Both the position numbers and the translations under genes were made by a program. The notes under the pieces are model-generated. The model had not been told where the DNA came from. It saw nothing but the letters and a program-made list of their open reading frames with translations, and did not search any database. This document shows, one piece after another, positions 34,213 to 42,966 of a DNA stretch of 52,345 nucleotides. Source of the DNA: Thermodesulfobacteriota bacterium (lineage in GTDB: Bacteria > Desulfobacterota > WTBG01 > CAIYCZ01 > CAIRTM01); assembly GCA_028282925.1 (NCBI GenBank), contig JANQGV010000182.1:1-52345 (forward strand). Direction: 5' to 3'. Every line of letters starts with the position of its first letter. Position 1 is the stretch's first letter.

Positions 34213-35766
34213 ATGAAAAAGAGAATGAGGCTTTGTACGGCAATTATAGTCGGGGTTGCGTTGTGCGTACTTCCGGCCGGGTCTGCTGTCGGGAGTGAGG
34301 GAACTATTGTCAAAGAAGCCCCTGTTGCACGGTTTACGGGGAACTGGTTTGAAATCGGCAAACAGGTCGGGATGACGTATCCTGAATTTATTTACGAATT
34401 CGGACAAACCATGGGTATGGTTCTGAACTTTGCCGGACCCGGAAACGGCTGGACGCCCCAGGCCTATTATGAAGAAGTAAAAGATCTTTTGCCCCAGAGC
34501 AGTAAAGACCATATGCAGGGTATGGCCGAAGGGCTTGCGGAAGCCAGCATACTCAGCAGCCAGCAGGCCTGGGATATTGTTCTGACCCAGAATTTTGCCA
34601 CTGATCTGCTCAATATGAAAAGGAGCCTTTCGGAAATTCCCGCTCCGTCGGCGGTTGAAATCCGCGGCTGTACCGCGTTTGCAGTGACGTCGGCAGCGGG
34701 GTCGTTTTTATGCCATAACACCGATGCCACCTTCGGCAGCGGCGACGACAATACTGCAATTATGTACTGGGCGCCCGATAACGGCGACTATGCCTATTTA
34801 ACCATGGATCCTCCCGGCTGGGCCGACGTGGCTTACGCCCTCAATGAAAACGGCATCGGTGTTTCCATGAATGCCGGAAGACCCAATGACAATGGTGCCA
34901 TCGGGATGCCGGTTAATTTTATGATTCGCAATGTTATGGAGAAGGCCGCGACCCTTGATGAAGCGGTGGGCTTCTTTCAGGATCTTATCGACAGCGGCAA
35001 GAATTTCGGCCCCGGCGGAGCCATGGTGCATATTATGGATTTCAACGAGCAGACCATGGCCCGGCTGCAGATCAGGTCGGCGGTAATCGACGTAACCTAT
35101 GGCGAGGAAAATCCCTCCGGAGCCACGTATATAGCATCTGCAAACCATTATACGGGCGATTTTAATCCCGACTCCACCTTTGAATATGAGTCGTCATTTG
35201 AACGCTATGATCGCCTCATTGAACTTATGAATCAGACCGAAACGTTTGATCCGGATACCTGCTGGTCGATTTTGAGCGACACCAACGGCGGCGAGGCAGA
35301 TGATAATACCATCTCACGGCGCGGTGATACCAACGGGACGGTGTTTGCAACCATTTTTACCGAAGACGGTGTCTATTATACCCTGGGGCCGCCCCACGAG
35401 TATTTTGCGGTATACGATTCTCCTGCTTTTGCGGGCTATGAAACCATATCTTCAAGCACTCTTGCCGCGTTTGCGGCTGTGCCCGGCTCGAGGAAAATAA
35501 CCCTCAACTGGCAGGTCGATAACAGCACCGGCATCACCGGATACAATCTGTACAGGTCCGCATCCCAGGCCGGTGCCTACGAGAAGCTGAACGACACGGT
35601 CATTACCGGCGACCAGTCAACCATTACCTATGAAGACACGGGCCTTGCAAACCGCAACCGGTATTTTTATAAGCTGGGTATTGTCGGCGCTGAGGGTGAA
35701 ACAATGCAGACGGCTATTGCCAGCGCTACGCCGCGGTTGCTGTACCTGCTGTTTCCTGTGAAGTAG
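34213..35766 (+). CDS. C45-family (acyl-CoA:6-APA acyltransferase-like) Ntn-hydrolase with C-terminal fibronectin III domain
   Basis: 517 residues from the ATG at 34213, with AGGGAGGG before it; signal peptide MKKRMRLCTAIIVGVALCVLPAGSA. The AAT/C45 Ntn-hydrolase fold is seen in the helical N-part (GNWFEIGKQVGMTYPEF ... GMAEGLAEAS) and in IRGCTAFA, where C153 would be the nucleophile freed by autoprocessing, followed by HNTDATF and SMNAGRP. A fibronectin type III domain (~415-505: ITLNWQVDNSTGITGYNLYRS) ends the protein. The enzymes hydrolyse amide bonds in acyl amino acids, beta-lactams or choloyl conjugates. Exported and monocistronic, with possible TATGGGTA operators upstream. Confidence 0.82.
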   Translation: MKKRMRLCTAIIVGVALCVLPAGSAVGSEGTIVKEAPVARFTGNWFEIGKQVGMTYPEFIYEFGQTMGMVLNFAGPGNGWTPQAYYEEVKDLLPQSSKDHMQGMAEGLAEASILSSQQAWDIVLTQNFATDLLNMKRSLSEIPAPSAVEIRGCTAFAVTSAAGSFLCHNTDATFGSGDDNTAIMYWAPDNGDYAYLTMDPPGWADVAYALNENGIGVSMNAGRPNDNGAIGMPVNFMIRNVMEKAATLDEAVGFFQDLIDSGKNFGPGGAMVHIMDFNEQTMARLQIRSAVIDVTYGEENPSGATYIASANHYTGDFNPDSTFEYESSFERYDRLIELMNQTETFDPDTCWSILSDTNGGEADDNTISRRGDTNGTVFATIFTEDGVYYTLGPPHEYFAVYDSPAFAGYETISSSTLAAFAAVPGSRKITLNWQVDNSTGITGYNLYRSASQAGAYEKLNDTVITGDQSTITYEDTGLANRNRYFYKLGIVGAEGETMQTAIASATPRLLYLLFPVK

Positions 35767-35891
35767 GAGACTGATGGAAAACATCCATCTGCTGCGTTAT
35801 GCGAAATATTCGGCATTGCGACGTACAACCGAGTACGCCTCATGCCTCATGATTTCGCAGGCCTTGCATCTGAACATTTTCCCCCATTCTC
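35767..35891 (+). repeat. Hairpin-rich intergenic repeat, subtype A copy 2
   Basis: 125 bp starting on the base after the C45-peptidase stop. The ends pair (GAGACTGATGGAAAA against TTTTCCCCCATTCTC, with mismatches). Inner text CATCCATCTGCTGCG, GCGACGTACAACCGAGTACGCCTCA and GCCTTGCATCTGAACAT matches the element at 16097. It lacks the ATCCCGAT hairpin of subtype B. Confidence 0.75.
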
Positions 35892-35961
35892 TAAGAGAAT
35901 CCATAGAGAGTGCGGGACTCGGCTAAAAAAGTTTTTCTGTTGGGCTGTGTGTATTTGTTGT

Positions 35962-36990
35962 CTAAAAGTCTGGCTGGATGCTCTTTTCTGCGAGATCGAT
36001 TATGACCTTTTCAAGACCGGCAACCACCCGGGCCATGCGGTCATAGTCGATCTTGTCGGGGGTATCTTCCGGTGTGTGGTAGTACGGATACCGAAACAGG
36101 GCCGTGTCGGTTATCATAAGGGCTTTATACCCCATTTTCCAGAACGGCCAGTGGTCCGACCAGAAAACTCCCGGAACAAACCAGGGTAACGCAGCCCCTT
36201 CGGAGGGGAACTGTACCTGTCTGCGAAAAGACGCTATGACCGTGTTGAGCAGGCTGCGGGACGACAGGTTGGAAACAAAGGCGATGAAGTTGCCCCGGGA
36301 GGGATAGAAAAGTCCCAGAGGAAACATGTAGTGCTGCGATCCCGTGCGATCTGCATAGTATCCTATGGTTTCCAGAGACAACATGGCCGTGATAGCTTCG
36401 GCCCGATCTTTACACCTTTCCGCATATCTATAGCTCCCCATCTGCTTAGTCCAGAAGAAGGGCGACTCTTCATTGGCAAAGGCAACAAACCGGACGGTTA
36501 CCGGCGGGTCGGCAAGGGCGATTGCCCGGGCAAGGGCAAGCAGCGCTGCAATGCCTGAGCCGTTGTCGTTTGCCCCCGGTGAGGCAACCGCCGAATCATA
36601 GTGGGCTCCGATAATGAGTATTTTTTGGGGAGACTGAACCCCCTCCTTTTCTGCCTCAATATTATAAAAGGTTTTATCGTCGACAATAAAGGGCTGTCTG
36701 TTTACGGACAGCCCTGTCCGGTTGAGAGCGCTTTCAATGAAGTCGGCGGCGGCGCATAATTGCCGGTAAAAAATGTAATTGCGGTCCCCGATGGAGCCGG
36801 CAAGGGTTTCAACGGTTGAACGCATATCCTCGCTCAACTGAGCCTCATGTGGGGTAAGAGGGGGCAAATCGCCCGAAAAGCTGTGCTCGGGCATGGCGGT
36901 CCACACCGATAACGCAGTAAGGGTGAGTATGCTTGCCAGGAAACCCGCCACCACAATTCGCAGCACAGCTTTTCCAGACACTATTTTCAT
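35962..36990 (-). CDS. M28-family zinc aminopeptidase/carboxypeptidase, exported or membrane-anchored
   Basis: 342 residues. An N-terminal hydrophobic segment (LRIVVAGFLASILTLTALSVWTA) acts as signal or anchor. The two-zinc site of M28 peptidases is complete: GAHYDS (H130, D132), GANDNGSG (D142, zinc-bridging), ANEES (E174/E175, base and ligand), SLETIGYY (E207) and YYHTPEDT (H305). Expected to remove N-terminal amino acids from peptides in the periplasm. A single-gene minus-strand unit convergent with the C45 gene. Confidence 0.85.
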   Translation of the reverse strand: MKIVSGKAVLRIVVAGFLASILTLTALSVWTAMPEHSFSGDLPPLTPHEAQLSEDMRSTVETLAGSIGDRNYIFYRQLCAAADFIESALNRTGLSVNRQPFIVDDKTFYNIEAEKEGVQSPQKILIIGAHYDSAVASPGANDNGSGIAALLALARAIALADPPVTVRFVAFANEESPFFWTKQMGSYRYAERCKDRAEAITAMLSLETIGYYADRTGSQHYMFPLGLFYPSRGNFIAFVSNLSSRSLLNTVIASFRRQVQFPSEGAALPWFVPGVFWSDHWPFWKMGYKALMITDTALFRYPYYHTPEDTPDKIDYDRMARVVAGLEKVIIDLAEKSIQPDF

Positions 36991-37160
36991 ATGCGATACC
37001 TGAAAGTGATAAGAGGTTTCCCCTGATTTAAACTGTAGGATGCAGAAGCAGCAGTGTCAATGCTAAAGCCGGGTATGCTGCCGGAAAACGTCTATCTGAG
37101 ATGTACAGAAGCATGTATTTTGCCTGTATTCAGGAAAACAGGCTGGGAGGAACGTAAAGC

Positions 37161-37838
37161 CTAGCGCTTTTCCCTGATGAGACGATAGGTAACCTGGTTG
37201 AAGGGATCGGGGCAGCAGCCGTGAATACTGTCGGGGTCGGCTTCCCAGGCCATGCTGCCGCCTGAAAGAAGCACGTTGAGATACTGGTAGAGCTCCCAGT
37301 ACAGAAAACCGCATACCTTGCCCACATTGAAGCAGTCGAGTTCCACCCGCTGGCCCTCACAGTGTCCCCAGGTGCATTTGTTGGCAACGCTGACGGTTTC
37401 GAGATATACGCGGTAGGTGTCGATGCCGGAAAATCCTTTGCCGGTCATGTCCCGGAAGGTGTTTTCCGTGCGGAGAGCGGTGGGCTTTGGAAGTTCACGG
37501 CGTTTTACCTCAACCTTCACCCGGCCCTCTGCGCATATCCCGCTGAAGACAGGTTCACCGCTCCAGGGCAGCAAACCGCCGTAGTGCAGGGTGACCAGGT
37601 TGGGATGAATGGCCTGGTACAGGGAGCCGCACATGTTGTTGGAATTCATATTTGTCAGGGTGAATGTGTCCCCGGCTGTATGGCCGTAGGGGCAGGTGCC
37701 GTTTATGTCCGTAATGGTAACATCCTCGCAGTAGCGGTAGGCCTCACGCCTGATTTTTTCCAGATAATCGTCAACCTCTTCCATGTTTTGTTCGTTGAGG
37801 TTGTTCATGAAATTGTCGTCATGTCCGGTGCCGGGCAT
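37161..37838 (-). CDS. Tandem TIGR04076-type protein
   Basis: 225 residues with a strong AGGAGG before the ATG. It contains two copies of a ~80-residue Cys-rich unit: CPYGHTAGDTFTL ... NNMCGSLYQAIHPNLVTLHYGGLLPW (about 49-130), and CTWGHCEGQRVELD ... CGFLYWELYQYLNVLLSGG ... CCPDPFNQVTYRLIR (about 150-222). The pattern C-x-x-G-H-x-x-G, then C-x-x-L/A in a helix and an aromatic G-G-x-x-W, is that of TIGR04076, a family common in anaerobes with unknown function; most members have a single unit. The cysteines may bind a metal or cofactor. It is second in a two-gene operon, ten bases after a bilin-reductase-fold gene. Confidence 0.75.
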   Translation of the reverse strand: MPGTGHDDNFMNNLNEQNMEEVDDYLEKIRREAYRYCEDVTITDINGTCPYGHTAGDTFTLTNMNSNNMCGSLYQAIHPNLVTLHYGGLLPWSGEPVFSGICAEGRVKVEVKRRELPKPTALRTENTFRDMTGKGFSGIDTYRVYLETVSVANKCTWGHCEGQRVELDCFNVGKVCGFLYWELYQYLNVLLSGGSMAWEADPDSIHGCCPDPFNQVTYRLIREKR

Positions 37839-37848
37839 ACAATACCTC

Positions 37849-38571
37849 CTAAAAAAGGGCTTTCAGGCTCAGTTCGGCCAGCTCTTTGCCGACGGCCTGC
37901 TCCACCATGAATCCGCCGGGATCTTTTTCAATCATATTTTGGCGGATGGCTTCCTTGCGCTCGTTAAGACGCTGCATGTAAACAGGGTCACGGGGAGTGT
38001 CTTTTTCCCAGAGGTCTTTGTAGATATTCAAGTAATCAATGGTGATCTGCATGAGCCGGTCCTGGGTCTTTTTTGTGCTGGGATGAAAGTCGGCATTGAT
38101 ATAATAAGGCGAAACCATGGCCCGAAACCAGTTGGGGTCGCGGTTGGAGATGTCCGGGAAGAGTTGTTTGCCCTTGTCGTATAGCGTCTCAAGAGGCTCA
38201 AGATACTGTTCCATCCAGGGGATGTCGCAGATACAGTCGGCCGTGGGGTACAGGTCGAGAATAAAGTAGCTGCCCTTTTCGCTTTCCGCCCAGAAAGAGG
38301 AATAGATCGGCAGGGCATGTTCATCGTCGGGCCAGATCATGGTGGCAAAGGACATAAGCTTGTCCCGGAAGGACTGAACCGTGATGGCGATTTTGTCCAG
38401 TTTCGGCACGGCATACAGGTATTTATAGCTCCACAGCAACGGGCCGCCCTTCAACTCCCACAGGGGGGTTACATCCATGCCCTTGTAGGTTTCCATTTTT
38501 GTACCGCCGAATGATTCAATGATTTTCAGCAGTTCTTCACCATAGGCCGGAAAAGTGTACTCTTCACTCAT
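37849..38571 (-). CDS. Ferredoxin-dependent bilin reductase (HY2/PcyA) fold protein lacking the PcyA catalytic residues
   Basis: 240 residues; AGGAG before the ATG. Compared by eye with PcyA as I remember it, residues 53-111 align without gaps: YAVPKLDKIAI ... MIWPDDEHALPIY ... FILDLYPT against YQTPQFRKMHL ... VMFPEPLYGLPLFG ... AIADLSPT. The C-terminus fits too: RQNMIEKDPGGFMVEQAVGK and LSLKALF against QQKNDKTRRVLEKAFGE and MSQVLF. The three PcyA catalytic residues E76, H88 and D105 fall on T64, A76 and F93. So the fold probably matches but the chemistry cannot be that of PcyA; it may bind another tetrapyrrole, or act otherwise. It is in a tight operon with a tandem TIGR04076 protein, and the organism shows no photosynthesis genes here. 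Confidence 0.6.
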   Translation of the reverse strand: MSEEYTFPAYGEELLKIIESFGGTKMETYKGMDVTPLWELKGGPLLWSYKYLYAVPKLDKIAITVQSFRDKLMSFATMIWPDDEHALPIYSSFWAESEKGSYFILDLYPTADCICDIPWMEQYLEPLETLYDKGKQLFPDISNRDPNWFRAMVSPYYINADFHPSTKKTQDRLMQITIDYLNIYKDLWEKDTPRDPVYMQRLNERKEAIRQNMIEKDPGGFMVEQAVGKELAELSLKALF

Positions 38572-38727
38572 TGGTATCTCCTCTGAATGATGGAAAACGG
38601 TTGTATTTGACTGATTACTTATTGAGGGCTGAGTTATTGCCTCTTCTGCGGTATAGTGTTATTCTGACACGAAAAGCGGAAAATGCCAAATTTTTAATCT
38701 CAAGCGTCTTTGAGGGGGCGGAGTACC

Positions 38728-39621
38728 ATGAAATCGTCATTCGGCGTGCACTGTGTTTACTCGATGATTATCGGTATCGGCAGGTGCCTGCAATGGCTGC
38801 CGTATCCACTGACCCTGGTACCCGGCACCGGTATAGCTGCCCTGTTTTTTCTTGTCGCACCGGGGCGACTGTTCATCGCACTCCAAAATATCGGTATTGT
38901 TTTCCCCGACCGGTCACGATGGTGGCGTCTGCGGATATGTTTTTTGTCGTATCTGCACCACGGGCTCAGTTTATGGGAGCTGCTGTGCTGTCCGGCTTCA
39001 GCGCAGCCGAGGATTGCACGGGTCCTGGCGCTGGATGAAGAAGATCGCACATTACTCAGTATGGGCGGAATTATATTTGTGATGCCTCATGGGGGCTGCT
39101 GGGAGCAGGCGGTATGTTCCATGGGGGCATTGCAGAAGGGAGCATTTTATGTGTACCGGAAAATGCATTCGGGCTTTGCCGAAGAACTGGTGCGCAGTAT
39201 CAGGAAAAGTCACGGAACCGGTCTCGTGTGTTCCAAAGGTGCTGTCGGGGCCGCAGAAACGCTGCTTGCGGAAAGTCATTCGGTCTGGTTTGCCCTCGAC
39301 CACCACTTTACCTCCCGCGAGGGTGTGCCGGTTTCTTTTTTCAAAAAGCAAATCAGCGCCGCTCCGGGACCGGCGGTGCTTCAGGGAAAAACGAGATGCC
39401 GGGTGCTTGTGGGCGGCTTTTTCCGTGACTGGAACAACGGTTCGTACCGGCTGATTAAAGAGCAGTTTATTGAGCCGGTTAAGGATATGCAGTCGGAGTC
39501 TGCTTTTATCGGGACGCAGACCCAGGCGTGCTTTTCAGGGCTTGAGCATTTGGTGCAACGATATCCCGAACAGTACTGGTGGTTTCATAAACTTTTTAAA
39601 AAGAGCCACCAGTATGGGTAG
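38728..39621 (+). CDS. LpxL/HtrB-family lysophospholipid acyltransferase
   Basis: 297 residues from the ATG at 38728 with GGAG closely upstream (a TTG at 38710 is less likely). Features of the LpxL/LpxM/HtrB branch: MPHGGCWEQ (the HX4E acyltransfer motif, usually HFGNWE), FALDHHFTSREGVPVSFF (usually DQ...VPFFG) and RYPEQYWWFHKLFK (usually PEQWLWLHRRFK). N-terminal hydrophobic helices give inner-membrane association. These enzymes add a secondary acyl chain to lipid A or, in other lineages, to glycolipids or ornithine-type lipids. The divergent GGC in the first motif leaves the acceptor open. Monocistronic. Confidence 0.75.
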   Translation: MKSSFGVHCVYSMIIGIGRCLQWLPYPLTLVPGTGIAALFFLVAPGRLFIALQNIGIVFPDRSRWWRLRICFLSYLHHGLSLWELLCCPASAQPRIARVLALDEEDRTLLSMGGIIFVMPHGGCWEQAVCSMGALQKGAFYVYRKMHSGFAEELVRSIRKSHGTGLVCSKGAVGAAETLLAESHSVWFALDHHFTSREGVPVSFFKKQISAAPGPAVLQGKTRCRVLVGGFFRDWNNGSYRLIKEQFIEPVKDMQSESAFIGTQTQACFSGLEHLVQRYPEQYWWFHKLFKKSHQYG

Positions 39622-39707
39622 CAGACTGCTACACGGGTATTCGGGCAGCTCCTTGGTTCGTTTACCGGGAGCTGATTTTTACTTTCCTTTGATCACGTCC
39701 GATGGAT

Positions 39708-39845
39708 TTATGCTTTTTTGGTAAGATCCTGCATCAGGGCGTTGTAGAGACCCAGTATGATCATTACGGGCGGAAAAAGAATCATGAAAATGCATATCCG
39801 CGGTAAGCGAAGCAAGGCTTTTACGATGGTTTTAATATCTTTCAT
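39708..39845 (-). CDS. Small single-span membrane protein (45 residues)
   Basis: A short frame in a 490-bp gap. AGAGGGGG stands about 11 bases before the ATG at 39845. The product begins MKDIKTIVKALLRLPRIC, a basic amphipathic stretch, then IFMILFPPVMIILGLYNALM, one membrane helix, and ends DLTKKA. The positive-inside pattern, clean start and stop, and codon usage support a real small protein, perhaps a regulator or subunit; nothing similar was recognised. It is convergent with the LpxL-like gene. Confidence 0.5.
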   Translation of the reverse strand: MKDIKTIVKALLRLPRICIFMILFPPVMIILGLYNALMQDLTKKA

Positions 39846-40111
39846 GTAGAGTTGTCCCCCTCTCTCTTTTTTTATGTAGCTCCGGCAAGAGTATATGTAT
39901 ATCGTAAAAAGTGTCTAATGTCAATTCTTTTAAATACATCCGACAGACTACATTTGTTGAAATAATATGAAAAATATGCTAAGAAATGGTAGTATTAGGG
40001 TATAATAGTATTTTGCCCTAGGGTTTTAGATTATAAGCTGCAAGGGGCATTTACCGTACTGATTTGAGCCAACATACTTGAATAACTTATTTTTTTGGAG
40101 GATGAGCTTAG

Positions 40112-40552
40112 ATGGGACAGCCAATTTCAGAACAGGAAATCAGAAAGCTGATGGATGATGAAAAGTGGGGTACCTTGATTACCGTGGATGATGGGCGGCC
40201 CTATGCGGTGGAAACATCGTTTGCCGCGGACGATAATTACCTGTATACCGGCACAAAACGCGGTGGCCGTATGAACCGTGCCCTTGAGAAAAACCAGGCG
40301 GCCTCGTTCAAGATTTGCGACGGAGACCACCGGGGACATAATTACCGGGCCGCTATTGTAGAGTCCCGGGCCGAAATACTCACCGACCGCGAAGATATTC
40401 TGTATTGCCTGAAAATAATCTTTGCCAAGCTGGGCCTTTCCCTGGATTCGATTGAGCAGAAAGCGGATACCTTTGCAGCCGGTAAAGGCTCGTTGAGCCT
40501 GTATCGTTTGCCCCTGGAAAACATTGGAGGCATTGCTTCCGGCAAACGCTGA
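40112..40552 (+). CDS. Pyridoxamine 5'-phosphate oxidase-like protein (NimA/flavin split barrel)
   Basis: 146 residues, GGAGG upstream of the ATG. Motifs of the NimA-like PNPOx branch: WGTLITVDDGRPYAVETSFAA at the start of the barrel, LYTGTKRGGRMNRALEKNQAASF and NYRAAIVESRAEIL. Related proteins bind FMN or heme and include nitroimidazole-resistance reductases; activity cannot be assigned. Second split-barrel protein in the window but not closely similar to the one at 29358. Single gene. Confidence 0.85.
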   Translation: MGQPISEQEIRKLMDDEKWGTLITVDDGRPYAVETSFAADDNYLYTGTKRGGRMNRALEKNQAASFKICDGDHRGHNYRAAIVESRAEILTDREDILYCLKIIFAKLGLSLDSIEQKADTFAAGKGSLSLYRLPLENIGGIASGKR

Positions 40553-40637
40553 TTCTTTTAAGAGAAAATGCCGTACGGTATCTCATACATAACAGTTATT
40601 CAACGACAATAAAACCATTTCAAGAAAAGGAGTAAAA

Positions 40638-42233
40638 ATGCACAAAAAAATAGCAGGTTGTATTGTTTTTCTGATTGTGGCCCTGCTGTCTTCAACAGCG
40701 GCCGGGGTGATTACGGAGGTCAATGTTACCGACAACCAGTCGGTTGTAGATGTCTTTGAGCGGTTTACGGTTACCGGCATTACAACTCCGATTCCCGACC
40801 GGGAAACCCCGGGCGCGGTTGATATTCCCGGGTTTCTGGGTGTTGCCTTTGTGTCGGTCGGCGACCTCAACGGTGACGGCATTAAGGAGATTGTGGCCAC
40901 ATCGGGCGGCGGAAGCGACCTTGATCTGCAGACCGCCAACGGTGCCGTGGCCGTGTTTACCTGGGACGGAAAGGATTTGAGCACATGGAACCAGGCCGTT
41001 ATCAATGAAACCTTCGCGTTTCCCAATGAGACCCTGCTGCGTGACATGGACGGCGACAATGATACGGATATCATGGTACTGGACAATTTCATTATTCCCA
41101 TGAATATTGCCGGTATTTACTACCTGGAGAACCAGGGCGGTGATATCAGCCGGCCCGATAACTGGATCAAGAAGGCCATCTACGAGGGGGATAACACTCT
41201 CAAGGGCAAAGCATCGTACCACCGGGCCGTCTTTTTTGACGCCGACAACGACGGCGATGAAGATTTTGTTACCACGAGAATCAGCATGCTGCTCTGGATG
41301 TGGGGATTCCGTTCCATGTGGACCGAGATTTTCATCAATGAGGGCGACGGAACCTTCGACGGGCCTTATGACATCGGTGAAGGGGCCGGGTTTCTTTTCC
41401 GGATGAACGACCTTGACAATGACGGCGACCCCGACATCGTCGGACCGCAGCTTTTTATTTTTAACGCATTTCAATACAACGTTCTGGGATCGGAGCTGTT
41501 TCATACCTTCCGGGGTGATTCCCTGATGTGGTTTGAAAATCCCGGTCCGGGTCCGGCTCTAACCCGGCCCTGGCCGCGATATACCATCAACAACTGGTAT
41601 CTGTCGGACAAACCCATCGGAAAAGCGTTTGATGTTGTGTTTGAAGACCTGCAGGGTGACGGGAGCACGGAAATGTTTGTGACCGGGCATAACCACCAGA
41701 GCTATGTCAACGGGAAACGCCTGTGGCCCTCGGGAGTGTACCTGTTTGAAATACCGTCCGATCCCGCGAATACCGATGCATGGGTGCCGGTGGTGATCGA
41801 CCAGGGCGACCCCAACCTCGACCCCGAGGATAAGGACGCCGTGGCCCGGGACACGTATGCGGTCGACCGGCCCGGTTCGGCCTATACCCAGGGGTCGCCG
41901 GGAATGATTGATATTGCCGACCTTAACAATGACGGCCGCAAGGACCTGCTGGTTGCCGGGGACGGCAAAGGAGCTCTCTATTACTACCGCAACGACGGCA
42001 TCAGCGGCACGACGTTGAACCTGAGCCGTGGTGCTCTCTATATCGATCGGGCCTGCATGGCGGCTGAAGTGCAGGCGGCTGATATCGACGGCGACGGCAT
42101 ACCCGAAATTATCGCCCCGGTTTACGATACCAGTATTGTCATAAAAACCGAGGATGATCCGGAAACCGAGATTGATGAATCAGATATCCCGGTGAAATCG
42201 AGTTCGATTTTCCTTTTCCAGTTGAAAAAGTAG
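40638..42233 (+). CDS. Exported FG-GAP/VCBS beta-propeller protein
   Basis: 531 residues with AAAAGGAG before the ATG and signal peptide MHKKIAGCIVFLIVALLSSTAAG. Seven FG-GAP-type calcium-binding loops D-x-[D/N]-x-D-G are visible: GDLNGDGIKEI, RDMDGDNDTDI, DADNDGDEDF, NDLDNDGDPDI, EDLQGDGSTEM, ADLNNDGRKDL and ADIDGDGIPEI, as expected for a seven-bladed integrin-like propeller. Probably a surface or periplasmic protein binding calcium and a ligand. It ends at a strong terminator. Confidence 0.82.
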   Translation: MHKKIAGCIVFLIVALLSSTAAGVITEVNVTDNQSVVDVFERFTVTGITTPIPDRETPGAVDIPGFLGVAFVSVGDLNGDGIKEIVATSGGGSDLDLQTANGAVAVFTWDGKDLSTWNQAVINETFAFPNETLLRDMDGDNDTDIMVLDNFIIPMNIAGIYYLENQGGDISRPDNWIKKAIYEGDNTLKGKASYHRAVFFDADNDGDEDFVTTRISMLLWMWGFRSMWTEIFINEGDGTFDGPYDIGEGAGFLFRMNDLDNDGDPDIVGPQLFIFNAFQYNVLGSELFHTFRGDSLMWFENPGPGPALTRPWPRYTINNWYLSDKPIGKAFDVVFEDLQGDGSTEMFVTGHNHQSYVNGKRLWPSGVYLFEIPSDPANTDAWVPVVIDQGDPNLDPEDKDAVARDTYAVDRPGSAYTQGSPGMIDIADLNNDGRKDLLVAGDGKGALYYYRNDGISGTTLNLSRGALYIDRACMAAEVQAADIDGDGIPEIIAPVYDTSIVIKTEDDPETEIDESDIPVKSSSIFLFQLKK

Positions 42234-42267
42234 TATCGGCAACATACCATTCGGTTACGTTGCACTT

Positions 42268-42304
42268 GAAACCCACGGCCACCTGCCGTGGGTTTCGGTT
42301 TTTC
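42268..42304 (+). terminator. Rho-independent terminator after the FG-GAP gene
   Basis: Perfect 11-bp stem (42268-42278 with 42286-42296, GAAACCCACGG/CCGTGGGTTTC), followed by GGTTTTT. Confidence 0.85.
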
Positions 42305-42372
42305 AGGCTGTTTTGTTTTGATTGACACCCGGCGACTAGTTTTCTATAGTTTTTCATACAGCTTCATAGGCT

Positions 42373-42568
42373 CTAGAGCACATTCCACAATACTATAGCC
42401 ATGGGGAATAATAGCACAGGCTGATACGGTTAGATTGCCTGCGGCCATGTGCTCGCAGGAAAAGGGAGATACAAAAGAGAAATCATCGCTCGCACCGCCG
42501 CGGCTGCTCTCACCGTATCAGCCTGTGCTATCTATTTAAGGGCTACAGAAAAAAGAAAGATGCTCTAG
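42373..42568. mobile_element. MITE-like element with perfect inverted repeats
   Basis: A 196-bp unit with matching ends CTAGAGCA (42373-42380) and TGCTCTAG (42561-42568), and an inner perfect 20-bp inverted repeat (42411-42430 with 42512-42531). It also has TAGCC pairing and a central CCTGCG/CGCAGG hairpin. No coding capacity and no transposase nearby. The design is that of a miniature inverted-repeat element or a long structured RNA. Confidence 0.6.
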
Positions 42569-42595
42569 TATATTTTTTCCACATAAGGGGATGGC

Positions 42596-42925
42596 ATGAA
42601 AAAAGTGAGTGTTGCTGTTATTATTCCGACTGTGCTGCTTCTTGCAGCCACATGGGTATCGGCCGGGGTGTATACCTGCAAATGCAAAGGGGTGAAAAAG
42701 AGAACGCTGATCGTGTTTACCGAAAACACGGGGTGCGGATACGGATATGAAACCGGCGCGCCGGGTGACGTCAGAAAGGTTGTTCCGGACGGACAACTCC
42801 GTGACTATGTTCCCCAGGAAAAACTGCATGAGCTTAAGACCGAAGACTGTACGTACAGCTCCGATTCCGGCTGGGCCTGCGGCAAGGTAACCGGTCTTGA
42901 ACTGCCCGCATGCGTGGATGATTGA
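42596..42925 (+). CDS. Small exported cysteine-rich protein, unknown function
   Basis: 109 residues, AAGGGGAT just before the ATG; signal peptide MKKVSVAVIIPTVLLLAATWVSAG. The mature part has seven cysteines (CKC, GCGYG, EDCTY, WACG, PACVDD), probably disulfide-bonded. No family recognised. It is framed by a MITE-like element upstream and a terminator downstream, so it is expressed alone, or starts within the element. Confidence 0.65.
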   Translation: MKKVSVAVIIPTVLLLAATWVSAGVYTCKCKGVKKRTLIVFTENTGCGYGYETGAPGDVRKVVPDGQLRDYVPQEKLHELKTEDCTYSSDSGWACGKVTGLELPACVDD

Positions 42926-42966
42926 TCATGGAATCACCTGATAGGATGCTCTGAAATCAGCTACAT

